Source: Symsagittifera roscoffensis (Eukaryota; Xenacoelomorpha; Acoela; Convolutidae). Taken from it: a stretch of 57,845 nucleotides of DNA. Both the position numbers and the translations under genes were made by a program. Positions within the stretch are counted from its first letter, which is position 1. Each line of letters opens with the position of its first letter. The DNA is taken from the NCBI RefSeq assembly GCF_963678635.1, contig NC_087068.1, forward strand, positions 16,314,027-16,371,871, given 5' to 3'. Under the pieces are notes generated by a model. It was given only the letters and a program-made list of their open reading frames with translations. It made no database searches and was not told where the DNA came from. Positions 34,256-45,561 of the stretch are shown here, in pieces.

Positions 34256-36069
34256 AAACTCAAAAATTTTTCTTTCCATCATGATTGTTTTTTTTTGAAT
34301 TTTTTGGCAATTTAAATTAGAAAGTTTTTTTTGAATCTTAGTTGCTTAATTTTTGTTTATTGATTGTTCCTGATTCTTTCTTTGAGCTCAAGTTTGCTCT
34401 GTAGTTTTCAATCGAAAGTGAAAATAGAAATCTAATTGAAAAAAAACGAGAGAGAAAAAAAACTAATTTTATTTATATGTCTCAAATATTTCAGCAGCAA
34501 ACATTCATAAGCAAAATTGCTAAGATAGATTTGACTTGTTTCATTTTTCCTTTGAAATATTCACAAGTTTACGAAGAAATGATATCAATTATTTTTGCTA
34601 GTTGTGAGAGTGATATAGAAATATAATTGCTCACTGTTGATCCCATTTTCATTGTCTCCTCAGGATAATGATAGCTTTGTTTTTCCAAAGAAAACTAAAT
34701 ATGGAAGACTGTACATTTTCATGTTGGATATCCAACTATTTTTTTGGCTTTTTCAAACACTCCACACTCAATCTCATTGTATTTCTTGCCTGGTTGGGTT
34801 ATCCAAGACTCTTGGGGCAGAGAGGAAAATAACTTTCAGAAAAACAGTTCTTTTTTTATTTCCAAAAAAATCATTTCTTCTTCAATTTCATCATTTACAT
34901 TTTTCGATTGAACATTTACCGTTTTCTAAATTGTGCCCTGACTCTTATTAGTCAATAAATAGTCTTTGAAGCGTTTTATTACATTTTTACCAAAATTTTA
35001 AAACCAAGAATTGATAACTTTTTGTAGAAATGAGGTAGAGAAAATTTATTAATTAAAGTTTTTTGTGAAAATTTTGAATATGGATTGAAACACTTTTCAG
35101 GAAATCATGAACAATTGAATGGGGAAGATTTGATTGGATATGAAGACAAACAGTTTCTTTGTAAAAAAAAACCTCTTTTTTTCGATATCAAATTGATAAG
35201 TTTTTTCTTGGCCTTACAGAGCGAGAGGCGTTCCCGAGGAGCGTAGCGACTGTTAACGCTGAGTAAGCTATTGCCCATTAACCAATCGGCCATGCCTCAA
35301 TATTTTGCAGGATTTGGTTTGAAATACTTCAAAGCAAACACTATTTGCAAAGCATCAAACAAAAACATTCAAGCATACTTTCAGACTATTTTACATACAC
35401 ACACGCTAGCATGCAAACAAAAAAACGTTATGCATATACAAAAAAATAACAAGCCATGCAAAACATGCAATCATATTACAGAACTCTTCTTGAATAAAAA
35501 GGTAATCCTTTTCCTCCTATAATTCGTGATCGCTTTCCACTTAGATCCCATCACCTCCTATCGAATTAGTTATCTTTTCAAACTGAACAGTATCAAAAGT
35601 GTAGAAGGTTAAACACATTGTGAAGTAAAAGTCTTTTAAAGGAAATACGCAACCACAAAGTAAGAATCGTTCATTCCTTAGCAAGACTGAGTAACTCAAC
35701 TTAAAAATAAACTGCCAAACAATAAAGAACCATACACCCTTTTAACCATACGCATTGTGATTAACTACTTCATGAGCTTCAATCTTCAACCCAAAACTTC
35801 ACGTTAGTTTTTGCCATCTCAACTTCAACTGTCTTTGATTGAAATAAAACTATCTCTCTCAAATCCAAAAAATTTGTTAAGCTTTTGCGAATAAGTTTTT
35901 TTCAACTTCTTGAGAGAATTCACCAATCAAAAAAACCAAAAATTGTCGCCAGTTTGTTGTCCTCGAGACTTCGCCGATAATCGAAGCCTACGACGACATA
36001 AAGAAACATTGCCAGCGAAGTGGTTTGAGTGTGAAAATTAAGGTTTTCATTCTTGATTTTTTATAGGTA
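34256..36069. other. Mostly non-coding stretch with one open frame
   Basis: A 104-codon + frame (34637-34951) has no ATG at its start (TTG), is rich in Phe/Leu/Ser and has no recognised domain. The rest is AT-rich DNA. A tRNA-like sequence lies at 35211-35296. Confidence 0.35.
35211..35296 (-). mobile_element. Possible tRNA-derived SINE head
   Basis: On the minus strand GGCATGGCCGATTGGTTAAT resembles an acceptor start and A box, then CTTACTCAGCGTTAACAG and a GC-rich GCTACGCTCCTCGGGAACG where a B box should lie. The B box is poor and no acceptor stem closes. The GC content contrasts with the surroundings. Confidence 0.3.
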
Positions 36070-39000
36070 TGAACCACCATGCCAGAGAAAAACATGATTC
36101 AGCTGTTGTTTACGAATGTGTTTACAGTCGTGAGACTTACACGGACAAAGCGGTTTTTGATGACCAACTCATCGCTGCACATGGAAAACCCAATTGACTA
36201 AATTTACACTAATTGCAAGACAATATTTGCCCGATGGATCAGCTTTCGTTGGAAACTTGACAGTATATAATATACCAGTCTCGAATGTACTTGATCTACT
36301 TTCATACTTTGTTGACGTTGTGAGGAAGTCAACAAGGTCCTTGCAAGCCACGTCAGCCCCCAAAAGGTTCAGCTTAGGGTCAAAATAGACTTGTTCAAAT
36401 CAGTCGGAAAAGGTGAAGCTAAGGAGCTGCCATTGTTAGCAAACACGGATATGATTTCTATCTGATGTGTAGTTCTATCGGATGGTCAGTCTCTTGAACT
36501 GGTTCAACAAGTGATAAACAATCTCGGTAGCTTCACTCATTATGGTAGCGGCTGAAAAATAAAATAAATGGTCGGATCCAAGTCAAGCTGGCACGGTTCT
36601 TGCCCCTACGACCAAGATCTTATATTGCAATTACTCTGAGTCTAGCATCTCTAGGATCTCTATTATGTTTTAGAAATGTTGAAGATTCCAATTGTTTCTT
36701 GTTATGCTTCAAAGCCACCTTTCTAGGACAGTACATTCCGAGGGTGATTCACGCGTCAGTCTCCTGGAGACATAAAATGATTCCATGGCTGTACAGATCA
36801 CGAAACCCCTCAGCACACCAACCAAGAGGATCATGCCAAATACACATGCCAATCGACTCAATCGGTGAATTTGAAAACGAGAATTTTTGCCAGATCAACA
36901 TCTTCGGTTACTATTTGTTTATGAGTGGTTTCAAAAACCAACTATCGCATACTCAAAGAGAAACAATTGGAAATGTTTTTTTTTTAAATTTTCAGTTACC
37001 ACAATTGGGAACAGATACCATAACGTGTTTCCAAAATATAAAGTTAATTTGTGGTGGAATTGTTGCTTCTGACCGACGGGCTTCGATACCACTATGTTCT
37101 CATTCAGATTTTTAGAAATTTGGCACTGAATCTACGGAACCTAAAACCTGTTGACCGAGCTGTTTTTGTAGAAATTGTTTACGGGTAAGCTATTCGGACG
37201 AAGTCTACAAATGTCACATCGAACTATGTTACGAATACGGAGTTGTCAGAATCACAATGCCGAACGAGGAAAACAAAAGTTACAAATTAGAAAGAGAAGG
37301 AAAAGAGATACTATCCGTTGGTTGTTTAATTTGATCTAGAATCGATAAGAGTACCCGTGAGGTCAGCATCTAATAATACATCAAAAAGTCATACACAAAA
37401 TTTACAGTAGCATGGTCTCTGTGGTTATGCTGTAATCATAATGAGTTTCAACGCCACAATGAAAAATTCTGGAAAATGAAAGGATTACCCGATTGTATGC
37501 AGGACTTTGTTAGGCCATTGAACAACTGGCTCATGAGTAAACAACGATGGGAATTGTAGAACAATCGAGAAGCAAAGCAACAGTCTGTTGGATATGTGAA
37601 AATGAAATTAAAGAAAACGAACCCAAACATCTCGATCACTGACATTACTCTGGAAAGTTTTTAGGATGGTTGCATTATCTCCGTAATATAAACAGACTCA
37701 CTCCAAAACTCACCTCAGTGATAGCAAACAACTTGTCAGGATATGATTTGCACCATCTTTGCTTGGCCTTGAACAAATGCAACATCAGAAAAAACCTTAG
37801 ATAATTCCATCAACTGAGGAGACTTATATTCCTTAAGTCTCGAAGTTTTCAAAAAGGAAATCCACATTCCTGCAAAAACGGTACCTATTTTTGACGAAAT
37901 GCGATTCATCGATTCATTTAGATTTATGTCAAATACACTCAAAAATTAGTTGCATACTTGCCAGTAGATGACTTTCAATTTTAAGAAAAGCACTTCCATG
38001 GACTCGGTAGATGAGCAGTTGATATCGATTTGGTAAAGCAAACAGCATACCATCCGGATAATTATATGGTTGGTTTCGATAAAATTGATGAAGTTGTGTT
38101 ACTTCCAATTTGACGAATGGACAGATACCCTGAACGGTGGGAAACCCTAAATTTCAAAAGAAAACCATGACCATGCAAACAAAGTTTTTGAGCAACATCG
38201 GTGTAAAAACATAGGTTCATACTACGATTTGTAATTGCTATGCGATACTCTGCTTCTTGCTGGCGTTTTTCAAGATTTTCGTGAAGTTTGTTTTGCTTCA
38301 AATGGACTGGAATCAACAGAGTTTTATTCAGCTGCCAACCTAGCGTGGAAGGTTTTTATGAAAATTTTTAAATCACCATTGGAGCTTCTCGCCCAGAAGA
38401 AGCATGTGGAAATGGTAAGAGATATGATGAGAGGATAGATCTCACTCTGGATTTTATCTCGAAGTCGATCTAGAAGATCTTACCGAACTCCATGACATAC
38501 ATAGAGACTTCCAATTGACACCCACGGAAGAAGTTGTTGACATCACTTGCCTCAGTGAGTTTCAAACTAAACTCGGAAATCGCTTGCAGTATAAACCAAT
38601 GAGTGAGACCAAAAAACTTCTTCAACCATTGATGGATAAGAAAAACTAATCGGTTCATTATATCACACTCGAACTTCAAGCTGAGTTAAGATTAAGAACT
38701 AAGAAAGTATATCGAGTCCTCCAATTCGAGCAAAGCTTTTGATTGGAACCATTTATACAGCTAAGCTCTCAAGAAACAAAAAAGCTAAGAACATGTTTGA
38801 TGAACACTTTTTCAAATTATTTATAAACGCTGCTTATAAAAAAACATGCAAAAGTCCATGAAAAAGATTGAAAGTGGAATTGGTTAGAAACCTTGCTCAG
38901 TTTTTATGGAAAACAGATCAGCATAATATTAAAAATTTCAAGAATTTCTCGAAAAAATTAGCAGCTGTGACATTGGGAAAAAATCGTTTGTGTGGAAAAA

Positions 39001-39319
39001 AACCAACAATTGTGGGTGCTGCGTGCGGTTTGTGGTTTGTCGATACATTTGATGCTATGTGACAATGAAAAAGAGTTTTGGTTTGAAATCTTCCTTACAC
39101 TGATACCGACTCTTGTATATGAAATTTCTACAAACAATTTATATGACAACCATCAAAAATTTCAATGAAAAACGAGTTTGATTTCTCCAATTATTCCCCA
39201 CAGGGTCCTCGTATTCCGTCAAAAAAACGAATACTACAGTTTAGGGATGAATCATCAGGGGGCGTTCTAGTGGAGTTTTTTTTGCTCAAAGCCAAGATGT
39301 ACAGCATCTTTACAAATGG
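36070..39319 (+). pseudogene. Polinton protein-primed DNA polymerase B relic
   Basis: Replicates the element from a protein primer. Signs in order: KFTLIARQYLPDG (36197); NCFLLCFKA and FENENFCQINIFGYY (36690-36920), an N-terminal block of this polymerase; a C-x-x-C then C-H...C cluster (37167-37225); FDLES at the exonuclease I position (37330-37344); SGYDLHHL near 37737 and IPSTEE near 37805; DTLLLAGVFQDFREV (38246), WKVFMKI and MVRDMMRG (38347-38438) of the palm; an L-x-D-I-H-R-D-F block (38490); VYRVLQFEQSF (38710); TDTDS, the catalytic motif C, at 39099-39113; and FRDESSGG...LLKAKMYSI (39242-39310). More than a dozen frameshifts and stops. Its end is cut at 39318 by the start of the tandem array. 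Confidence 0.75.
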
Positions 39320-39367
39320 TTAGTTTGTTAATCCCTATTTTTGACAATCGAAAGGAAAAAATAGATT

Positions 39368-39619
39368 ATGAATATAATATTTCAGCTGAGAGTTTTGTTT
39401 ATTCGTACAGTTAATGAATCCTTTGAACCATCCGACGCTGGATTTCTCGTGCACCGGTATAGTGAAACCGAATTAGAGGAAGGTTTAATTGACTTTGAAA
39501 CATTGTCTATTAACTCGGAGTCAGACTCTCCCTACTGTGAGCTCATCGATGATCAGGCAGTAGAGGGTGAAAAGTCGGAAGGAGAAGAAACGACATACCA
39601 ACACCCCAAAAAGAGCTAA
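39368..39619 (+). CDS. Small acidic frame at the head of each array unit
   Basis: 83 codons with an ATG start. A TATTTCAG inside it (ending near 39383) could instead be a splice acceptor, so the real start may be an exon. The C-terminal half is strongly acidic (SETELEEGLIDFETLS, then a Glu/Asp-rich end). Copies at 47971, 49675 and 51379 keep the frame with only synonymous or conservative changes; short-unit copies switch to another C terminus at the deletion junction, and the unit-4 copy ends KKELF after a one-base change. The next stretch, LDTTLVDFYLPTSPHSQ in another frame, may belong to it. It lies between the PolB end and the terminal block, so it may be a small Polinton gene. Not recognised. 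Confidence 0.35.
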   Translation: MNIIFQLRVLFIRTVNESFEPSDAGFLVHRYSETELEEGLIDFETLSINSESDSPYCELIDDQAVEGEKSEGEETTYQHPKKS

Positions 39620-40360
39620 TTTAATCGATAGCGATGAAAACTAATAGAAGTGATTTGGATACTACTTTGGTTGACTTTTACTTACCAACCTCTCCCCACT
39701 CGCAACAGATCATATAAAATCTTTTTTTTCTGATGTATATTGAAATCAACCCCTCATTTCATTGCGATGCTTGGTAACCTTATGTGAAATAAAGTAAACT
39801 CCTCTCATTTCATTTAGTATGAAGACTTACTCTGAAAAACTTCAAAAGACATTTCGAGTTTAAATTCTTCATAGTTATTTTCGAAAACTTTAGTTTAAAG
39901 CAGCCGTTAGAGTTGAAATATTTCATAAATCAAAACTTTGTAGCGCTTAAAACTTGTATTTCTGAAAGCTGATATGCAGTTTTTAGGTTTATTATGTGTT
40001 TGACATTGAGGCGTAAAAAACTAGTGGCAATTTGGGTCGAGTTGAGTTGATATAGAGTTGTGATAACAAAATTTCCTTAATTTCACAGCGTGTTTGTAAT
40101 CTAAGCTAATTTGACTGCAAAGCTGAAATGGTTTTTCAAAAAGGCTTTTGCTCTGTTGGTGGTATAAACGATTTTGAACGTATGCTGTTTTATAGTTTTA
40201 CAGGCAAAAGCAGATTTTTTAACTGAATTTTACTACCATTGGTAAATTTTTTAGAGGATGTAAGGATAGGTCACTCATGTGTGAGAACAAAGCGAGAAAG
40301 TGGAAGCAAAACATGTAATCATTTAACCATTTTGTAATACAAAACAGGGGGAACTGGAAA

Positions 40361-40547
40361 AAGGGACAAATTTATTCTGCTGTGTTTTCAGTGGGCAGGG
40401 ACAGTTTTGTCCCCCTATGTTTGCAACGGATAGGGACAATTTCGTCCCCCTGTATTAGCAAGGGTAGGGACATTTTCCCTACCCAGTGTGAGCAAAAGGG
40501 GACAAAACTGTGACCATCCCATTGTAATGACGAGGTATACGATTACT
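40361..40547 (-). repeat. Right terminal block of the Polinton
   Basis: Reverse complement of the left block: on the minus strand AGTAATCGTATACCTCGTCA from 40547, followed by GGGACAAAACTG and GGGACAATTTCG type subrepeats with AGGGGGACAAAACTGTCCC. A copy with few changes is at 52385-52572. Confidence 0.6.
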
Positions 40548-40724
40548 TCTTGTAACTAAATGAAATTCTTTTTTTTTTAGTTTGAATTAAGAATGGAATG
40601 ACTTCTGAAAAAATACTGTGCTGATTCGGCAACAATGTTTTTTTAGGGTTACTGAAATCTCGTAAACCCACGGATTAAAAGATAGGGTATAACAATTCTG
40701 ACAGAGTTGAGCTGCTCGACCTAT

Positions 40725-41470
40725 GTTTCGACTTTGAAAGTCGAGCAACTGCAACTTTGCGAATGAAACTTTGCGGTCAAGAAGCATTTTTGAGTCAAGC
40801 ACCACAAAGACAATACATACCCATTTTCCGTCGACAAAGTCAAAACATAGGTCGAGAAATTTTAAACATATGTCGAGAAAGTCAAAACAAAATCCAGTTT
40901 CGCTCAAACTGCAATAGGTAGAATAAAAGTATACAAGAAATTTATTATATTGAAAATCAAAACGGATTTCAATCAACCTTTTTGGTTTTGAGATGGATCA
41001 AAAATAAAAGGAAAAGTTTTCGTTCGTATCTATGCGAGTTCAAAAAAACTTTTAAAAATTAATTGAGAAAGTCGAAACATATCATTTTTTGGTCGAAAAA
41101 GTCGGAATGTATCTATGCAGAGCCAAACAAACAAATTCAAGTTTTCATTTTTTAAAAATTGTTGTTCGAGAAAGTCGAGAAAATTGAACTATATTGGTTT
41201 TGTGTCGAAAAAATGGAAACATATCTGTGCGAGGTCGACAAACGAAGTTCTGAAAATTGTCGGTCAACAAGTCGAATTATATCTGAACAGCGTCGAGCAA
41301 AGTCGAAAATTTTTAGTTGGGTCGAGAAAGTCGAAATATACCAAAGTTTGCTGAAAAACTCGAAACAAACCAAAACTTGGACGTGAAAGTCGAAACACAA
41401 CAAAAATTGGCCGCGAAAGTCGACACATGCCGATTTTTGGCCAAGAAAGTCGAAACATGAATCGAGCTCT
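40725..41470. repeat. Degenerate minisatellite, about 30-bp unit GAAAGTCGAAACA
   Basis: GTCGAAACA or GTCGAGAAAG recurs every 28-32 bp. The best units are at 41360-41460 (for example GTCGACACATGCCGATTTTT, then GGCCAAGAAA). The minus strand reads as repeats of FRLSRP or FDFLD, an artefact of the unit. The long frames here are not genes. Confidence 0.75.
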
Positions 41471-41904
41471 CGACCCGGGAAGTTAGAAAAGTGTGTTCGG
41501 TGAGGTTTATATCTCCAGAAAAGTTTCAATTTTTTAAATGGTTTAATTTTCTCTGAACTTTTTAAAACCATTTGAATGCTAAGTACTACCTGAGAATTAA
41601 AAAAAACTGTTTTTTTTTTTTCAAAAATTTTGGTAGTTGGAAATTTGCTAAATTGTCTAATTTGGGTCAATTGAACAACGAGATGTTTCTTGCCTCTAAA
41701 GATTAAGCAGCTACTAAATTGCTCAAAAACAGTTTCAAATAAACCCAGCTAGATTTTTGCTGTTAATATTAGGTTAAAAGGTGCTGAAGAAATAGCTTTT
41801 CACTTGGCATGATATGGAGGAAGTTTACCAAATTTATGAAAACAGAATTTTTTTTCCAATTGGTGTGTTTCAGTTGATGTTTTTTTTAAAACAAAGGTCG
41901 TTAC

Positions 41905-41952
41905 AGCACATTTAGAACATTGCCTTGATAGGAGCAGTCTTGTTTGTTGCCT
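41905..41952 (+). repeat. Dispersed hairpin motif, decayed copy
   Basis: ACATTGCCTTGATAGGAGCA then GTCTTGTTTG, related to the motif at 5690 and 12419. The counterpart in unit 4 is at about 53785-53832. Confidence 0.4.
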
Positions 41953-42429
41953 GAGTACGTATTCAAGGTTTCTGGAATTATATCAGCTAAAAAATGAGAC
42001 TTTCTCGCCAATTATGAAAAAAAGGGTAACAGAAAAAGAATTACATAAAGTTGAGAATTGATTTCTCAAAAAACGGAAAAATCATAACGAATTGCACAGG
42101 AAAAAAAAACAAAATTGTTTATCGAACAGATCTGACACATTGTGGGTTTTTTCACTTAACACAGAGGGAAAAAATTGTCAGTGCACATCATTTCTAACAA
42201 AATTTTGATTGCAAACCGATTTGCAACTAAGTTTTTTAAACATGTTTTTTTTTGTATGTTTCAGTTGATTTGCATATACAAATAAAACAATTTAGATGAG
42301 AATCAAACACACGCTAAACACTCCGGAAGGCAATATTTGTACACTCTTTTATATAGCTTGAAATGACTAACAAGTACGCTACATTTGTACTAATAACTGT
42401 ATGTATTTACTTTAGCTAGTGTAGTAGTA

Positions 42430-43198
42430 AAATCCTTCGTTCCAAAAGAGCGAGAACTGGAACCAGCTTCACGAACAGTAAGGTTTAGTTTTCGGAACAG
42501 AGAACGTTATTTTTTCTGCAGTTTAGCGACGTTAAACGCGCTAACCCCTAAGATGATTCAATTCTACCACTCACATTAAGTGTCCCGTTCTTCAAATATT
42601 TTGGGTAAGGCTGTGCCACTTAATTCTCTTATTAAGAGTAGGAACAAACTCACTCGAATATCGCTGCCAGATTAAGTTTGCGTAAGACTGCGCACATGTA
42701 TCGCGCTTTGAGTGGAAACAACTTTCACTCGATTGTAAGGACGGAAACATCAAGTTGCGCTGAACCAGTAAAGGTTGATTTGGCGTCAAAACCTCGACAC
42801 TACTTGGATTGTCTGAATCGGCAGCACGGCAGCATTGTCAGAACAGGCAGCATTGTCGAGAGGACTGGTGATGAGCGAACTTTCGTTTAAGCACATGTTA
42901 GTGTTCAAAACCCTGTCAGTCAGTTTTCTTGGCTCTAACCTCTTCATGTGGGGCGCTCTATAGATCAAATTCAATCCTTTGAGATGGAGCGACTATGGAG
43001 CTTCTGAAACTTTTGGTGCAAAAAACAATTCTTTTTCAGCTCGTAAAAGTTCGAGTCATTGTCCGACCAAATCACCAAGGCTCTTACTCGCCTTGAGATA
43101 AAGCGCTTAATAGCCATCACACATGAACTTCTGCCCATGGGCGGAACCAACTTCATTTGAATTGTGAGGGTCGTCAAACAAATACAAAAAACAAGCAT
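42430..43198 (-). pseudogene. BEL/Pao integrase C-terminal relic
   Basis: Read on the minus strand from 43198: CICLTTLTIQMKLVPPM, AIKRFISRR and WSDNDSNF, the integrase core with its second catalytic Asp; then APHMKRLEPRKLTDRVLN (about 42945), the place of the conserved A-P-H-x-G-G-x-W-E-R-L block; then LTPNQPLL and YSSEFVPTLNKRIKW (42786-42592), matching the L-T-P-x-H-F-L-x-G and E-Y-L-P-x-L-x-x-R-x-K-W blocks; then VWVVELNHLRG and VKLVPVLALLE down to about 42430. The order is exact for BEL/Pao pol ends. Frame changes and stops make it dead. Direction is opposite to the Polinton genes. Confidence 0.7.
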
Positions 43199-44525
43199 GT
43201 TTTCAAGATGAGTAGTATATGTTGGAGCTGAGCTTGGAAGGGGGAGCTGAGCTTGGAGCTGAGTTTTACAAGTATTAGGATATGTTTTTGGGTTCTCCTT
43301 CAGCCAATCTGTGTATGAAAATTGAGCATAGAGTTAAGATTGGGAACAGAATTGGTAAGTTTCAGTTTTTTTCCCTCATGTTTTCTGTAAAACTTTCAAA
43401 AAAATAAAATTTGATCCAAGTTGAGCTGGATGCTTTTTGTCAGCTGATTCTAAGCTAAAACCTACTTAAACATCGATAGAAACATCATTTTTTTCGAAAA
43501 AAAATTAACTTACAAGGAAAATATATAAATTTTTGTAAAATAACTTGCATCGTATCATAATATTTTTGCAATAATTCACAAAGAACTGCAGTTTTACATA
43601 TAATTACTTATAAATTTCAAAACATTGAAGAATTTATGAATAAGTTGCGTTAATTTTCTCACACTTTATCAGTTTTTTTTAGTTTTCCGGCAAACTATTA
43701 CCAATGATTTTTGACAGAAAAGAATAAAATTATCTACCCAACAAGTCAGCAAAGTGATCGTTTTTTTTTTCAATCGAGAAATCAAGATCCAGTGGTGCCC
43801 TCTATTTTTGCTTGAAGTTGAGTTGATAGTTTCAAAAAGGTATTTTTTAGAGAAGTAACTTTATCAGAGGATGATATCCCATGTATTCAAATCAGAGCTC
43901 AAAATTTTCCTCAAAAGCTTGCACATGCAAAAATTATCCATCTTTGCACTTCTTACGTGATTTTCATCTGAAAACAAAAAACGATAATTTCATGATATGA
44001 TTTAGGACAAAAAAGGTAGGTGGCCTACTTGCATTTAGGTACCGAATCAATAAAGCCCATACGCATGTCTTATGTGCAGGAAAAAAAAGACTGCGAGGAA
44101 CAGCTTTAGAATTCAGTTTGTGAAAATTTCTCGGTACCATAACGATGAAACTTCAGAAAAAATTAAAATAGTTAGAGGAACATAAATTTTCAGAAAAAAA
44201 TAAATAACTTTGTTGACTGTTCTAATTTTATCAATTTGAGAAACTGATTGTCTATCTTCCAACACAATTACTTCCGTTACTTGCTCCAAATAAAATTGGA
44301 AAAAACATTTAAACCTTCTCCACTAACTGCCCAGCTGCGTCCTGTAGTAAAATTAATCCAATAACTGGGATATAGTATTTTTACAAGTCTTCCCCAAGGA
44401 GAGCTGAAAACACATCGTTAAAATGCATTGCTTTGATTACTCTAACATAAAGACACCAATGAAAGTTTGAATTTACTGAACCAAGTTCTTTTTAACGTCG
44501 AATAAATCCGAGCTCTCATCTGAAA
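43199..44525. other. No gene seen (unit 1); same for 55080-56450 in unit 4
   Basis: AT-rich spacer with GGAGCTGAGCTTGGA short repeats at about 43222-43265. No frame recognised. Confidence 0.5.
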
Positions 44526-45150
44526 TTGATGAAAAAATATTTGGATTTGCCTGAAAATAACAGACAACAACTACGTTTGTATCCATTGCAAAAGCTTTTA
44601 TTTATCAGAGATCAGAGCATTTTTGAAAATTTATCCCTGGATAAACTGGCTTCGATGAGATGGATTTACAAACGTTTCGGCTATAACTTCTATGTAATTG
44701 TAATGAGCAGTTTTCTTCCCAGATTTCATAGCAAAATTTGACAATTAGCTTCAGCTACTGCAATTCCTTTAGTGAACAGCAATCAACCAACAATTTTTAA
44801 ACGATCATTTGGATCATCAGTAAACAATCATTTGGATAATTTGGATCAACATGTAAAAGTAGGTCTTCCTCGAATAAGTACAATTTCAAACGTTGGTTTT
44901 TGATAGTAAAAAGTTTTCATATACAAATCAATAGCAATAATCCCGTAGATTCAGATTGTTGTTCTGATTCCTAAGGAAATTGCTCTATCAGTGAACGGAT
45001 GAAAATCAAATTTTTTCCGGAAATTTTTTGAAAATCATCCCATTGTAAAAGCAAGAAGTCACTTATTGTTAACAGACGACAATTTGAAATCCATCAATCA
45101 AAGATATAATCAAATTGTAAAGCGTTGTAAACCGTTAATTTTTTAGAATA
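44526..45150 (+). pseudogene. Unrecognised coding relic, possible transposase HTH
   Basis: Frame 44526-44741 (71 codons: YLDLPENNRQQLRLYPLQ, LDKLASMRWIYKRFGYNF) is followed in other frames by ATAIPLVNSNQPTIFKRSF (about 44759) and, near 45000-45145, FFRKFFENHPIVKARSHLL then NLKSINQRYNQIVKRC. The last block has the feel of the second helix-turn-helix of pogo/Tigger-type transposases (W..F..RHP....R), but no catalytic domain follows. Also present in unit 4 at 56451-57080. Family uncertain. Confidence 0.3.
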
Positions 45151-45561
45151 AACTTCACATTTTGAAAATAGAGACTGTAATAGATAGTGTACTTATTTAA
45201 ACTACCTTTTTGGTCTCCCCATCAGAGACTCATTCTCTGTCTTTGCTGCGTGCTCTGCTTTTTTTTAAAGTATCAAACAACCTACCTATGTTTAAATTAA
45301 GTTTTGAACTAAGATTGGTATCATGCACATTCAAATATGGACAATTTGTCTCAAACTCAAACTTAATAGTGTTTCCGTATAGTGAAGTATTGGGGAAAAA
45401 TTGGGAATAGGCAGTGTAAGATCAAATAAACGTTTCCGAAACTGAGATTATGTCAAAAAGCTCTAATGAAGAATTTGTAAAAGCCCTCAAACGAAATTGT
45501 CTAACTTAAATCATTTCAATTTATATTGTCAGCGTCTTTGCAAGAGCAATATCTTTTCGAC

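Larger units (their letters stand above)
22722..40547 (+). mobile_element. Degenerate Polinton/Maverick (adintovirus-like) element
   Basis: About 17.8 kb, the usual Polinton size. It carries the diagnostic set in decayed form: FtsK/HerA-type packaging ATPase, RVE integrase, capsid proteins, adenain-like protease and protein-primed family B DNA polymerase, nearly all on the + strand. Inverted blocks AGT(T/A)ATCGTATACC(C/T)CGTCATTACAA sit at 22722 and, reversed, at 40547; the AG start is what Polintons show. No 6-bp target duplication is seen (AACAGT on the left, TCTTGT on the right). All genes have stops and frameshifts, so this is an old endogenous copy. The right 1.2 kb is shared with the tandem array. 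Confidence 0.75.

Noticed and set aside
36600-37115. 171-codon frame as an independent intact gene
   Set aside because: It holds an N-terminal block of PolB and is one segment of that pseudogene.
40725-41470. CRISPR-like regular repeats
   Set aside because: Units are degenerate, there are no unique spacers of constant size, no cas genes, and the DNA is animal.
41152-41670. 172-codon minus-strand frame and the plus-strand frames across 41115-41386
   Set aside because: They are read through the 30-bp minisatellite; their repeated FRLSRP/FDFLD pattern comes from the repeat unit.
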